A stretch of 64,000 bases of DNA from Flavobacterium tiangeerense (GTDB lineage: Bacteria; Bacteroidota; Bacteroidia; Flavobacteriales; Flavobacteriaceae): contig NZ_VLKO01000009.1 in NCBI RefSeq assembly GCF_007830355.1, positions 148,068 to 212,067 of the forward strand, read 5' to 3'. How positions within the stretch are numbered: the stretch's first letter is position 1; each line of letters opens with the position of its first letter. This document shows positions 7,944 through 16,934 of the stretch, piece by piece. The notes beneath the pieces were generated by a model, which did no database searches, was not told where the DNA came from, and saw only the letters and a program-made list of their open reading frames with translations. The position numbers and the translations under genes are program-made.

Positions 7944-8678
7944 TTATTCAGCATCAACGCTGCCGCCTGAACTAGTATTTTTTTGGATAGACTTAGGTTG
8001 TATGTCATAATGAATTACACCACCGCTAGAGGCCTCTGCATTTAAACTCACAATAGGATGCACATTGATACTCGCACCGCTGGAAACATCAGCCCTAACG
8101 GCATTTGTTAGCAAGTCATAAGCGTTGATTTCACTTCCGCTTGAAGCTGTATTTTTAGTCTCTAGCGCTTTTCCGTTTACTTTTATTTCACTACCACTAC
8201 TAGTGTCACAGCTTACAACATCAGCTTCTATACTAAGGTCCATTGTTGCTGCACTTGAGGTATTAAGTCTAATGTTTTCTCCTTTTAAGGTGTTCTTACT
8301 CACAATCGTTGCTCCGCTTGTAGCTTCAAGTTCATCAATAACTGGCATTCTTACGATTACCTTTTTGACATCTGCATCATTCATTAAATTTTTGTCAAAG
8401 GTTATTACAAGCGTACCATTTTCAACTTCCGTAGTCAAATATTCTTGTAAGTTTTCATCAGTTTCTACAATGACTTCAACCTTGTCTGATTGTTCTATTT
8501 CAACATCAATGCCGCTATTTACTTCGATACTTTTAAATCGCTCTGTAATTTTTCGGTTTTCTGTGGTCACATTTCCATTTCCTTCAACAGCGTCAAAATT
8601 AAAATGGCAAGAGGTGCATAATAAGGCAATAAGTACACCTACAATAAACTTAGTAATGAGTGTGATAATTTTTAGCAT
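7944..8678 (-). CDS. Head-GIN-domain lipoprotein
   Basis: 244 residues. A membrane segment at about 10-22 runs into the lipobox LLCTSC, so Cys24 is the likely lipidated residue. The GIN beta-helix follows: FKSIEVNSGIDVEIEQSDK near 50-66, then repeating TSSAATMDLSI, DTSSGSEIKV and ASSGSEINAY strands. It starts 2 bp after the PspC gene stop and is surely cotranscribed with it. The PadR-PspC-GIN set is a common Bacteroidota envelope cassette of uncertain function. Confidence 0.85.
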   Translation of the reverse strand: MLKIITLITKFIVGVLIALLCTSCHFNFDAVEGNGNVTTENRKITERFKSIEVNSGIDVEIEQSDKVEVIVETDENLQEYLTTEVENGTLVITFDKNLMNDADVKKVIVRMPVIDELEATSGATIVSKNTLKGENIRLNTSSAATMDLSIEADVVSCDTSSGSEIKVNGKALETKNTASSGSEINAYDLLTNAVRADVSSGASINVHPIVSLNAEASSGGVIHYDIQPKSIQKNTSSGGSVDAE

Positions 8679-8680
8679 GA

Positions 8681-10420
8681 TTATTTATTTTTTACAATTA
8701 TTCCGTCTTTGTTTATTGATAACCCTTTTCCAGAGCTGTTTTTAGTTTCGGTTGTGTTTTCTACACTGTTCTCTACTGAAGTACTATCAACTTCACTTGA
8801 ATATTCAGAATTGTATACCTCTTCCTCTTGAGTTTCTGAATCATTATATTCATTTTCATCAGCAGGGCAATTTAAACATTTTATTTTATCTGTTGTAACT
8901 TTGTAAACGTAATTATCTGAGCTGTAGTGTAAATTAAAGAATTCATCGTCAGATCTGTCGTAGTTTTGTACAGATGAATCAGGCTTAATATGCGTGCCTA
9001 CTGGAACAAATAGGGTGATATCTACACTTTGATCACGGTATTTATTTTTTAATTCAGTAATCATGTAATTATCTAAAACAATTTGATTCCCATTGATGGT
9101 ATACGCATATTTAATTTTCTGAGCTCTTTTTTTAGCTTCGGATAATGATATACCTCTAGCTTCTTTTTCTATTTGAAGGTAAGGTAGTTTTTCATCTGTT
9201 TTTTCAATTTTAAAACGCACATCATTAGAGTAAATAATATTAGTTCCAGTGGAGTCTTGAGTTACCTCAAAATTTCTATTGTCATCTACGTTTTTGGCAA
9301 AATAATCGTTGTATCTAAATTTGATGTACAATGTATCTGTAGGTTTCAAATTAATGGTTTCTTTTTTTACATCTCTACCGTCTACTGCAAATGCACTAGC
9401 TTGTTTAATCCCAATTGAGATAGCAATTGAAACTGCAATAATCCAAATAGCAAGCAAGGTATATTTTACAATATTTCCTATTGATTTCATGTTTGGAGCC
9501 AGTAATTTAAATCCTAGCAACGTTAAGAAAAAGAACGGAATCCCAACTGCAAAAAACATAAGTAATCCAAAAGACCACACAGGATAATCAGTAAAATTGC
9601 CTGCTTCAATGAAATTTTGCCAAGGGAAATCGATAAACAATCCAGAACCCAATGTAAAAATACCAATCAACAAGAAGAATAAAACCGTGATTCCAGACAA
9701 GATCAATAATATGCCTAAGAATTTTGCAAAAACTTTAAAAACGGTCATGATAAAATCTCCAAACGAGCTTCCTAATTTGTTTGCTCCTGTTTTAATATGA
9801 ACACCGTATTTGTCATAATCTACATTTTTTAGCTTTCCAGAAACGTTCTCAAACTCCTCTCTAACTTTTTTTTCAATGTTTGATATATTAACGGGTTCTC
9901 CAGTCATTTCAAGCTTTTCAGAGGTTGTTACGGCCTCTGGTGTTACAATCCATAAAATGATATACGCTAAAATACCAGTTCCAAAACCAGCAAAAACAAG
10001 CAATACTAGTACTATTCTAATCCACACGGCATCAACCCCAAAATAGTAACCCAATCCTTGTGCTACACCACCTAGCATCCCTTTTTCTTTATCACGATAC
10101 AGTTTTTTAGTTCTTCTGGTCGTGTTTTGGTATGGTTTTGCTTCGGCGTTTTCGTCTTCAATGATATAGTCTTCAGGTTGCCCCATAACTGCAATCATTT
10201 CATCAACTTCTTTCAATCCTATAACATGCTTGTCGCTTATTTGTTTTTCATTCAATAATTCAGACACGCGCATTTCAATGTCTTTTAATATTTCATCGTG
10301 TCCAGATGAGTTTGATAATGAGCGCTTAATGGCATCAAAGTATCGAGTTAATTTTTGGTATGCATTTTCATCTATATGAAAAACCATTCCGCCTAGGTTT
10401 ATATTTACAGTCTTGTTCAT
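8681..10420 (-). CDS. PspC-domain multi-pass membrane protein
   Basis: 579 residues. The N-terminal 100 are soluble and include a DIEMRVSELL helix. The PspC domain lies at about 104-162 (KKLYRDKEKGMLGGVAQGLGYYFGVD, then a membrane helix). Further hydrophobic segments lie at about 225-260, 280-305 and 318-340. A roughly 200-residue soluble C-terminal region ends in Ser/Thr/Glu-rich low complexity. PspC domains sense membrane stress in enterobacteria; here the role is inferred only from the domain. It follows the PadR gene by 5 bp. Confidence 0.88.
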   Translation of the reverse strand: MNKTVNINLGGMVFHIDENAYQKLTRYFDAIKRSLSNSSGHDEILKDIEMRVSELLNEKQISDKHVIGLKEVDEMIAVMGQPEDYIIEDENAEAKPYQNTTRRTKKLYRDKEKGMLGGVAQGLGYYFGVDAVWIRIVLVLLVFAGFGTGILAYIILWIVTPEAVTTSEKLEMTGEPVNISNIEKKVREEFENVSGKLKNVDYDKYGVHIKTGANKLGSSFGDFIMTVFKVFAKFLGILLILSGITVLFFLLIGIFTLGSGLFIDFPWQNFIEAGNFTDYPVWSFGLLMFFAVGIPFFFLTLLGFKLLAPNMKSIGNIVKYTLLAIWIIAVSIAISIGIKQASAFAVDGRDVKKETINLKPTDTLYIKFRYNDYFAKNVDDNRNFEVTQDSTGTNIIYSNDVRFKIEKTDEKLPYLQIEKEARGISLSEAKKRAQKIKYAYTINGNQIVLDNYMITELKNKYRDQSVDITLFVPVGTHIKPDSSVQNYDRSDDEFFNLHYSSDNYVYKVTTDKIKCLNCPADENEYNDSETQEEEVYNSEYSSEVDSTSVENSVENTTETKNSSGKGLSINKDGIIVKNK

Positions 10421-10425
10421 GATTA

Positions 10426-10755
10426 TTATTTTTGGTTGGTTATAAGGTTTACAGCATCTGATAATTCAGTCCAGGTGCCACTAAGTTCTTTTAAAAAAGT
10501 TTGTCCTATTTCGGTCAAGCCATAATACTTTCTTGGTGGTCCTGATGTAGACTCTTCCCAACGATAATTGAGCAAACCGTCATTTTTTAATCGAGTCAAT
10601 AAAGGGTAAATGGTGCCTTCAACAACTAGTAATTTTGCGTTTTTTAAAGTGTCTAATATTTCTGATGTGTATGCGTCTTTCTCTTTTAGTACTGATAGGA
10701 TGCAAAACTCAAGAACACCTTTGCGCATTTGTGCTTTTGTGTTTTCAATGTTCAT
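10426..10755 (-). CDS. PadR-family transcriptional regulator
   Basis: 109-residue winged-helix protein: MRKGVLEFCILSVL near the start, EGTIYPLLTRLKNDGLL as recognition and wing region, then GPPRKYYGLTEIG. This is the short PadR type without a large C-terminal dimerisation domain. It is the first gene of the unit with the PspC and GIN genes, so it probably controls that operon. The effector is unknown. Confidence 0.9.
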   Translation of the reverse strand: MNIENTKAQMRKGVLEFCILSVLKEKDAYTSEILDTLKNAKLLVVEGTIYPLLTRLKNDGLLNYRWEESTSGPPRKYYGLTEIGQTFLKELSGTWTELSDAVNLITNQK

Positions 10756-10888
10756 AATTTCATTTTTTTGATTTTGTGTGATTAAAACTGTTCATTCTTT
10801 GATTGATTTTCTGGATTTTACTCCAGCGTGATTGATTATTATGATGATTTTTTAGGAGCAGTCAACTCCAGTTTTTTAAGAACTTTTA

Positions 10889-10962
10889 TTCCTGCTTTTC
10901 ACTCTATCTTTTCTGGTCTCTAAAAAACGAGACCATAAAAGGATGCCGTTGCAATCAGGGCT
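10889..10962 (+). repeat. Dispersed hairpin repeat, copy 1
   Basis: The outer parts read TTCCTGCTTTTCACTCTATC and AAAAGGATGCCGTTGCAATC, ending AGGGCT. Between them is a unique stem, TGGTCTC (10914-10920) with GAGACCA (10929-10935). The same outer sequences around a different stem occur at 61075-61142 and, inverted, at 58581-58648. A TTTTTTAGGAGCAG phrase at 10850-10863 also recurs upstream of the 61-kb copy. Confidence 0.85.
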
Positions 10963-10988
10963 ATAGAGAACTTCGAGTGCTCTCATGT

Positions 10989-11444
10989 CTATTTTAAAAA
11001 CGGGATGGTAAGCGGGTATTTATATGCTATGCCATTAGATGTTTGCATCGAAGCATAAATAATGTAAAAGAACTCAACAACTTTTAATATTAAAAAGAGT
11101 AAAAGGCTCACAATTCCTACGGTCAAAAATCCAGCATTGTCACTAAAATTAAAATCAGACAATATAAAATTGTGATTCTCATGCAAGCTATTCAACGGGA
11201 TGTTTTTAAAAACAGTGATTAAAAAACAAGGAATTGCTATCATTAACAAAACTAATGAATAGAGTAATAAACTCAATTGAAAATTAATAGCTTGTTTCCC
11301 GTGGTGATCCACAAATTCCGATTCTCCTTTTTTAGTGCTCCACAATACAATTGGGAAAATGTAATTCCCAAAAGGAATAAAATATTGAGTTAGTGTACTC
11401 AAGTGTGTAAATGTGGCAATGTTTTTGTCTGTAGTTGTTTCCAT
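10989..11444 (-). CDS. DUF4870-like small membrane protein
   Basis: 151 residues with three hydrophobic helices at about 20-36, 55-78 and 104-132. The phrase GESEFVDHHGKQAINFQLSLL is characteristic of DUF4870 proteins. Function unknown. It lies upstream of the PadR gene in the same direction, but a 230-bp gap with a repeat separates them. Confidence 0.8.
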   Translation of the reverse strand: METTTDKNIATFTHLSTLTQYFIPFGNYIFPIVLWSTKKGESEFVDHHGKQAINFQLSLLLYSLVLLMIAIPCFLITVFKNIPLNSLHENHNFILSDFNFSDNAGFLTVGIVSLLLFLILKVVEFFYIIYASMQTSNGIAYKYPLTIPFLK

Positions 11445-11701
11445 TTTTTTTGATTTCTGATGATGATTGAAACTGATTTGATTTTTTGATTAATTAGGCT
11501 ACCTAGTAATTTCTTATGCAAATATATGTTTAAAAAACAGTATCTTGTTTCGCATAGTACCAAATATTAACATAAAATTAACAAATAAATTTAATAGGCG
11601 TGCATAGTATTTTTTTGTATTTTAGCCAAATATCAAATGACAATACCCCTGACAGCCCATGTATTACCATTTGTAATTAAAATTCATAAACTAGAAAGCC
11701 T

Positions 11702-12154
11702 ATGTTACTTACTGCATCAAAACTTAATAAATTTTTACTTTTCAAATTACCATCGGCTTTTATTTGCGGAGTTCGCGTAAAAAACATTGACGAAAAAAAA
11801 TGTGTTGTATCCGTAAAACACCGCTGGATCAATCAAAATCCTTTTAACTCGATGTATTTTGCCGTTCAAGCTATGGCAGCAGAATTGACCACGGGCGCAC
11901 TTGTGATGTTTCAAATTCAAAAAAGTGGTCGTAAAATATCAATGCTAGTAGCAAACAACAAAGGAAACTTTACCAAAAAAGCCACGGGTCGCATTACTTT
12001 TACGTGTAATGACGGTCATTTAATTGAAAAAGCAATTCAGGAAACTATTGCTACTGGAGAGGGGCAAACGTTTTGGATGAAATCCATTGGCACCGATGAA
12101 AAAGGAGTACAAGTTTCAGAAATGGACTTTGAATGGAGTGTGAGAGTAAAATAA
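11702..12154 (+). CDS. DUF4442-family hotdog-fold protein
   Basis: 150 residues. The segment VRVKNIDEKKCVVSVKHRWINQNPFNSMYFAVQAMAAELTTG matches the DUF4442 group, which is related to PaaI/YiiD-type acyl-CoA thioesterases. I cannot confirm catalytic residues, so thioesterase activity is only possible. It stands alone and is followed by a strong bidirectional terminator. Confidence 0.75.
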   Translation: MLLTASKLNKFLLFKLPSAFICGVRVKNIDEKKCVVSVKHRWINQNPFNSMYFAVQAMAAELTTGALVMFQIQKSGRKISMLVANNKGNFTKKATGRITFTCNDGHLIEKAIQETIATGEGQTFWMKSIGTDEKGVQVSEMDFEWSVRVK

Positions 12155-12174
12155 TATACTACTTATATAAAAGT

Positions 12175-12202
12175 AAAACGCCTCTATAAAGAGGCGTTTT
12201 TT
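12175..12202. terminator. Bidirectional terminator
   Basis: AAAACGCCTC (12175-12184) and GAGGCGTTTT (12191-12200) form a perfect 10-bp stem with loop TATAAA. It serves the convergent genes at 12154 and 12223. Confidence 0.92.
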
Positions 12203-12222
12203 GTTTAATACATATGGGTTTT

Positions 12223-12444
12223 TTAGCACTTTTTACCGGCACTTGATGCATCGCATTTTTTTCCTTTTGCTTTGCATGCTGCCATACATTTTTCAATTTC
12301 AGCTGCTGACATGGCTGCTTTTCCACCTTTTTTAGAACAACAAGCCTCTTTTTTTGCTTTTTCTTTGGCTACTGCTTTAACTTCTTGTGCATTCATTTGA
12401 AGTGTAAAAAAAGCAATTACAGCTAGGGATACTATTTTTTTCAT
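12223..12444 (-). CDS. Small exported Cys/Lys-rich protein
   Basis: 73 residues. A signal peptide (1-19) ends in MNAQ. The mature part is about one quarter Lys and carries seven cysteines (ACCSKKG, EKCMAACKAKGKKCD and a final C). The pattern suggests metal binding or disulfides in the periplasm, but no family is recognised. It is monocistronic, with its own start region and a shared terminator. Confidence 0.75.
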   Translation of the reverse strand: MKKIVSLAVIAFFTLQMNAQEVKAVAKEKAKKEACCSKKGGKAAMSAAEIEKCMAACKAKGKKCDASSAGKKC

Positions 12445-12622
12445 AAGTTTTGATTTTTGATTGTTTGTATTTCAAATATAAAGATTTTATGTAATGTTGA
12501 ATCGCTTCTTGTGAAAAAATTAGTCTTTATGCCGCCACTTTAACATATAAAAATAGTTTAAGAAGCTATTATAGTCATTTTTTGTATGAACTGGTTTCAA
12601 TATCTAAAATGATATAAACGAG

Positions 12623-13183
12623 TTAATAATACATTCTAAAATCAAGTAATTTGCACAATGCATACTGTTTTTGATGCAGTTCTTCAACAATTTCAAAAAT
12701 ATCATCTTGCTCTTCAAACAGTCCAAAAAACAAACGGTCTAGCACGGTACTACTCACGTTAGGAAGGAATGCACCATAGCCCGAGACAGCTTTTGCACCA
12801 GTAACATCAATAAAATATTGTGCCTCATCTGGTGATAAATTAAGAATCTTTGAATTCGCAAAATGAACAATTTTTCCTCTCATTTTCCCTTCAAATAATT
12901 CGGCTATTTCTTCAAGGCTGTAAAAATATTCGTTGATGCAAATCGTATTGGCTTCGCCAGGCATTACCAGATAAATGATTTCATAATTGGTAAAATTATG
13001 ATCGTCATATAGCAGTCTATTCAAGCTTTCTTCTAGTCCTTCTATGGTGTCACATGTTTTATAAATACTAGTCAATCCTTGATCTGAAGCTAGTTTTTCT
13101 AGATGTTTGACAACTTCGGTATCTAGATTTTCCTCTACATCGGCTACAGCCTCAAGACAGAAAATAAATGTATCGGTTTCCAT
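12623..13183 (-). CDS. Conserved hypothetical protein, possibly DUF6642
   Basis: 186 residues, acidic and without signal peptide or membrane segment. It opens with IFCLEAVADVEENLD and has an alpha/beta pattern (YEIIYLVMPGEANTICINEYFYSLEEIAELFEGKMRGKIVHFANSKIL) that suggests a caspase-like or TIR-like sandwich fold. I recall a similar family as DUF6642, but am not certain. No functional neighbour. Confidence 0.55.
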   Translation of the reverse strand: METDTFIFCLEAVADVEENLDTEVVKHLEKLASDQGLTSIYKTCDTIEGLEESLNRLLYDDHNFTNYEIIYLVMPGEANTICINEYFYSLEEIAELFEGKMRGKIVHFANSKILNLSPDEAQYFIDVTGAKAVSGYGAFLPNVSSTVLDRLFFGLFEEQDDIFEIVEELHQKQYALCKLLDFRMYY

Positions 13184-13410
13184 TGTATTCGATTTAGATG
13201 ATGTAAAAAATAAAGAATTCCAAATGGCACTATACCTGATTTAAAATATCTCATGATAACAAAAATAAGGTTCTACGGCTAAATTCTTGCCTAAACGAGT
13301 GTGAAGTTATTGCAAAAAAAGTGTTGTGAACACCGTTTTTTTTGTAAGACTAGTAATTGTTTTGGATATTTTTTTGCGACGAATGTTTTCTTATAAAACG
13401 CAATTAAGAA

Positions 13411-14322
13411 TTATTGATATCTTTTTTTGAGTGCTATTAAGGCTAATACTTTGGTCTCTAATACGATATATTTGAGAAGTAAAATTGGGTCGATTGTTCG
13501 CAAAGCTATTTCTATTTCATGGTGAATCATGTTTAAAATGGCCTTGTTTTCCTCGGTAGTGGTATTCATTTTTAAAGCATGGATTACAATTTTATACGTA
13601 GACCGGTTGTATTTTCGTGTTTTTGAATTCAATCTTCTAAAACGGTAGGTACTCAAGGAATTTTTTAATTCTCTTTTTTGTAACAGAATTTGGTCTATGT
13701 AATCAAAGTTGTAGCTGCGCGCTGCTCGTATCCAGAAATCATAATCTTCATAATGCAAGTTTTCATTATAGCCGTTTAGTTTTTCATAAACTTCTCTTTT
13801 TGCCATTGCCGAAACGGAACAAACATTATTGTCTAAACGCAATAATCCTAAATAAATGTCGCCTGTAGGTTGGCTTTGTATTCGTTTTTTATTTTGGTCT
13901 ACCTCAAAAAAATAGCTAAAATGCGTGTTGTCTTCAAAGATCATTTCGGCATTACCGTATACAATTCCAAGATTAGTGTAAGTGCTATTTTTAAACTGCT
14001 CTATTTGCGTGGCTACACAATCGGGATGGAGTAAATCATCAGTTGCAAAATCAATAATATAGGAGCCAGTTGAGCGCTTGAAGGCGGTATTAAAAGATTT
14101 TGTATTCCCTTGGTTTACACGATTGGCAATAAAAATAACATTGGGATAGTTAACGAGCCATTTTTCAATCTCTTCCACAGAATTGTCTGTGCTACAGTCA
14201 TCTACAATAATAATTTCAATGTTTTTATGAGTTTGATTTACAATTGATTCCAGTCCTTCTTGAACAAATTTTTCATGATTGTAACAAAGACAGATAACGG
14301 AAACTAGTGGATTGTAATTCAT
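13411..14322 (-). CDS. Family 2 glycosyltransferase
   Basis: 303 residues with a GT-A fold. SVICLCYNHEKFVQEGLESIVNQTH opens the nucleotide-binding domain, VDDCSTDNS follows near 42-50, and IDFATDDLLHPD carries the metal-binding DD at about 95. An acceptor-side EDYDFWIRAARSY motif is at about 193-205. It transfers a sugar from an activated donor to a glycan; the donor cannot be predicted. It is divergent from the next GT gene, with a short shared promoter region. Confidence 0.9.
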   Translation of the reverse strand: MNYNPLVSVICLCYNHEKFVQEGLESIVNQTHKNIEIIIVDDCSTDNSVEEIEKWLVNYPNVIFIANRVNQGNTKSFNTAFKRSTGSYIIDFATDDLLHPDCVATQIEQFKNSTYTNLGIVYGNAEMIFEDNTHFSYFFEVDQNKKRIQSQPTGDIYLGLLRLDNNVCSVSAMAKREVYEKLNGYNENLHYEDYDFWIRAARSYNFDYIDQILLQKRELKNSLSTYRFRRLNSKTRKYNRSTYKIVIHALKMNTTTEENKAILNMIHHEIEIALRTIDPILLLKYIVLETKVLALIALKKRYQ

Positions 14323-14339
14323 TTGAACAAAGAAGTGTT

Positions 14340-14347
14340 TATATTTG
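14340..14347 (+). promoter_or_regulatory. Candidate -7 box for the 14370 glycosyltransferase operon
   Basis: TATATTTG is 22 bp before the ATG. A well-spaced -33 box is not obvious (TTG at 14312-14314 is 25 bp away), so this is a tentative call. Confidence 0.4.
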
Positions 14348-14369
14348 AAGCTAAATTAGTAAATTAAAA

Positions 14370-15455
14370 ATGATTCCGAAAAAAATAACAATTGCTCTAG
14401 TGGGCGATTCACTGGGTGGCGGTGGTGCAGAACGTGTCCATGCCGTGCTGTCTTGTTTTTTTGAAAGTAAAGGAATCGCGGTTCACAACATTATTTTTGT
14501 TGACGATATCGTTTATGATTACAAAGGAGTTGTGCTTAACTTAGATGAAAAAAATACAGCGACAACCTTTAAAAAGCTACAACGATTACAAGAGTTACGA
14601 AGTTATTTTAAAGAACATCATTTTGATTTTGTTCTTGATTTTCGCTATCGAGTGAATACGATAAATGAATTTTTGATGGCACATTATGTTTATCAATCGA
14701 GTATTATTTATACCATTCATAGTGGAATTTTACACAATTATATTTCAAAGAAACCCTGGATTGCCCGTTTTATTTATGGAAAACATAATTTTGTTACCGT
14801 AAGTAAAGCACTGGAAAGAGCGTTGCTCCAGCAGTATAATATTAAAGCTCAAACCATTTACAATCCTTTTGAAGTTGAAAAGATTCAACAATTAGCTCTG
14901 GCTAGTATGCCAATGGAGGATACCTATATTATTGCTGTGGGTCGAATGAACGAAAAGGTAAAACAATTTGATGTGTTGATAGAGGCGTATTCTAAAACGG
15001 TATTGCCAAAAAATGGGATAAAATTAAAAATTATTGGTTCTGGAATCTATCTTGAGGATTTAAAACGGCTTGTTGCTGAGAAAAATTTAGGTGATTTAGT
15101 AGAGTTTTTGGGTTGTCAAAAAAATCCTTTTTGTCACCAAAAAAATGCTCTTTTCACAGTAGTTACCAGCGAATATGAAGGACTTTCAAATGTGATTATA
15201 GAAAGTTTGTTAGTAGGAACTCCTGCCATTTCCTATGATTGTTTTGCTGGGCCAAGTGAAATTATTACAGACCGATTCAATGGTTTACTGGTTGAAAATC
15301 AAAATAAGGAGCAACTGGTTGAAGCCATAGATTTACTTTATACGGATGCTGAATTAAGAGCATTTTGCAAAGCGAATAGTGTACCAAGTGCGCTTCGGTT
15401 TTCAGTAGAAAAAATTGGAAATGAATGGCTTGATTATTTAAATACGAAGAGTTAA
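14370..15455 (+). CDS. Family 4 glycosyltransferase
   Basis: 361 residues with a two-domain GT-B fold. The N-terminal GDSLGGGGAERV loop near residues 12-23 is typical of GT4 enzymes. The C-terminal donor domain has AVGRMNEKVKQFDVLIEAY and the EYEGLSNVIIESLLVGTPAISYD motif with its conserved glutamates. Cytoplasmic, building a lipid-linked glycan. It is followed 1 bp later by the cupin gene, forming a three-gene operon. Confidence 0.92.
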   Translation: MIPKKITIALVGDSLGGGGAERVHAVLSCFFESKGIAVHNIIFVDDIVYDYKGVVLNLDEKNTATTFKKLQRLQELRSYFKEHHFDFVLDFRYRVNTINEFLMAHYVYQSSIIYTIHSGILHNYISKKPWIARFIYGKHNFVTVSKALERALLQQYNIKAQTIYNPFEVEKIQQLALASMPMEDTYIIAVGRMNEKVKQFDVLIEAYSKTVLPKNGIKLKIIGSGIYLEDLKRLVAEKNLGDLVEFLGCQKNPFCHQKNALFTVVTSEYEGLSNVIIESLLVGTPAISYDCFAGPSEIITDRFNGLLVENQNKEQLVEAIDLLYTDAELRAFCKANSVPSALRFSVEKIGNEWLDYLNTKS

Positions 15456-15456
15456 G

Positions 15457-15849
15457 ATGCAAATAGAAATTATAGACATACCCAAGATTGAAAATGTGCT
15501 TGGGAATATTGCAGTCATAGAAAATGAGGTGATTCCGTTTGAAATTAAGCGTGTGTATTATTTATTTGATATTCCTAGTTCTTCAAAAAGAGGCGGACAT
15601 TCTCATAAAAAGCTACAGCAAGTTTTAATTGCCATTTCAGGAAGTTTTGATGTAGTTTTAAAAGATGGAATTACAGAAAAAACCATTACCTTAAATAAAC
15701 CTGACAAAGGATTATTGATTAAAAATGATACATGGCGCGAACTTGAAAATTTTTCATCAGGTGCCGTTTGTCTTGTCTTGGCATCAGCCACTTTTGATGA
15801 GGAGGATTATATCAGGGATTTTGATACTTTCATCAACTCAAAAAAATGA
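15457..15849 (+). CDS. FdtA/QdtA-like cupin (WxcM-like), sugar-nucleotide 3,4-ketoisomerase family
   Basis: 130 residues of one cupin barrel. RGGHSHKKLQQVLIAISGSFDVVLKDG is the family hallmark, and DEEDYIRDFDTF closes the domain. Characterised members isomerise dTDP-4-keto-6-deoxyglucose on the way to 3-amino sugars. No rml, aminotransferase or acetyltransferase gene lies nearby, so partner genes must be elsewhere or the role differs. Its last codons overlap the next gene by 4 bp. Confidence 0.85.
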   Translation: MQIEIIDIPKIENVLGNIAVIENEVIPFEIKRVYYLFDIPSSSKRGGHSHKKLQQVLIAISGSFDVVLKDGITEKTITLNKPDKGLLIKNDTWRELENFSSGAVCLVLASATFDEEDYIRDFDTFINSKK

Positions 15850-16934
15850 AACTACTTTATATAGTTCCAAATATCAATAATGAAGGAGGGGTTGCAAGAA
15901 TCTTATCTTTTAAAACGGATTATTTTATTACACAATGCGGTTATGAAGTTCATATTTTGACTCAAAATAACGGGAATACTCCCTTGTTTTATTCTTTTCA
16001 TGAGGATGTTGTGTTTCATGACATGCAATTAAAAGGTGCTGCTCCTTTGTTTGCTTTTCAATATTATAAGGCGTTAAATCAAAATATTTCCCTCATTAAA
16101 CCAAATTGTATTCTAATTTGTGATAATGGATTAAAAGCTTTTTTACTGCCTTTTTTAGTTCGACGGAAAATTCCACTTTTGTTAGAGATTCACAGTTCCA
16201 TTCATGTACAAGAACATCCCTCTTCTCATGCTGTATTCAGTTCCTTGAAACGGAATTTGCAATATCACTTCAAAAAGTATGCTGCTCAAAAGTATACTAA
16301 AGTTGTATTTTTATCCAATGAAAGTGCTCAAGAATGGAATGTTAGGAAGAAAGCAATAATTCCTAATCCATTATGGTTTGCCTTAAATTCTGTTGCGCCG
16401 CTTTCATCGAGAAAGGTACTTGCTGTAGCTAGAAATACTTATGAGAAAGGGCTAGACAGGTTGTTGCCTATTTGGAAAGAAGTCGTAACATTATATCCAT
16501 CCTGGAAATTAGAATTATACTGTGGCAACTACCAAGATCTTGAGGTGTTAGCTCGAGAGTTAGGAATACAAGATTCGGTTGTTTTTTTAGACTCAACCAA
16601 AACGATTCAAGAGGTGTATTTACAAGCAGCCATTTATGTTATGACGTCTCGTTATGAGTGTTTTCCAATGGTTTTACTGGAGGCGATGGCTTCTGGAGTT
16701 CCTTGTGTTGCTTATGATTGTCCTTGTGGTCCAAGAGCAATTATAAATCATGGTGTTGATGGATTGCTCGTTGAAGATGGTAATCAAGATGAATTTATAA
16801 AACAATTGCAGTTGTTGATGAGCAATGAAACGCTTTGTTTAGAAATGAGCAAAAAAGCGCAAGCTACAAGTAATGCTTACCAGATAGAGCAAGTAATGCC
16901 TGAATGGCAAAAATTAATCAAGTCCTTAACCTAA
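15846..16934 (+). CDS. Family 4 glycosyltransferase
   Basis: 362 residues, GT-B fold. The N-terminal YIVPNINNEGGVARILSF holds the Gly-rich loop. The donor domain has AVARNTYEKGLDRLLPIW and SRYECFPMVLLEAMASGVPCVAYDCPCGPRAII with the conserved EX7E arrangement. It is translationally coupled to the cupin gene (ATGA overlap). Its stop overlaps the 3' end of the convergent GT2 gene. Confidence 0.92.
   Translation: MKLLYIVPNINNEGGVARILSFKTDYFITQCGYEVHILTQNNGNTPLFYSFHEDVVFHDMQLKGAAPLFAFQYYKALNQNISLIKPNCILICDNGLKAFLLPFLVRRKIPLLLEIHSSIHVQEHPSSHAVFSSLKRNLQYHFKKYAAQKYTKVVFLSNESAQEWNVRKKAIIPNPLWFALNSVAPLSSRKVLAVARNTYEKGLDRLLPIWKEVVTLYPSWKLELYCGNYQDLEVLARELGIQDSVVFLDSTKTIQEVYLQAAIYVMTSRYECFPMVLLEAMASGVPCVAYDCPCGPRAIINHGVDGLLVEDGNQDEFIKQLQLLMSNETLCLEMSKKAQATSNAYQIEQVMPEWQKLIKSLT

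Noticed and set aside
8125..8745. Plus-strand open frame of about 200 codons opposite the GIN lipoprotein
   Set aside because: It is the antisense of a repetitive Ser/Thr-rich gene, is low in complexity, and lacks a promoter or family match.
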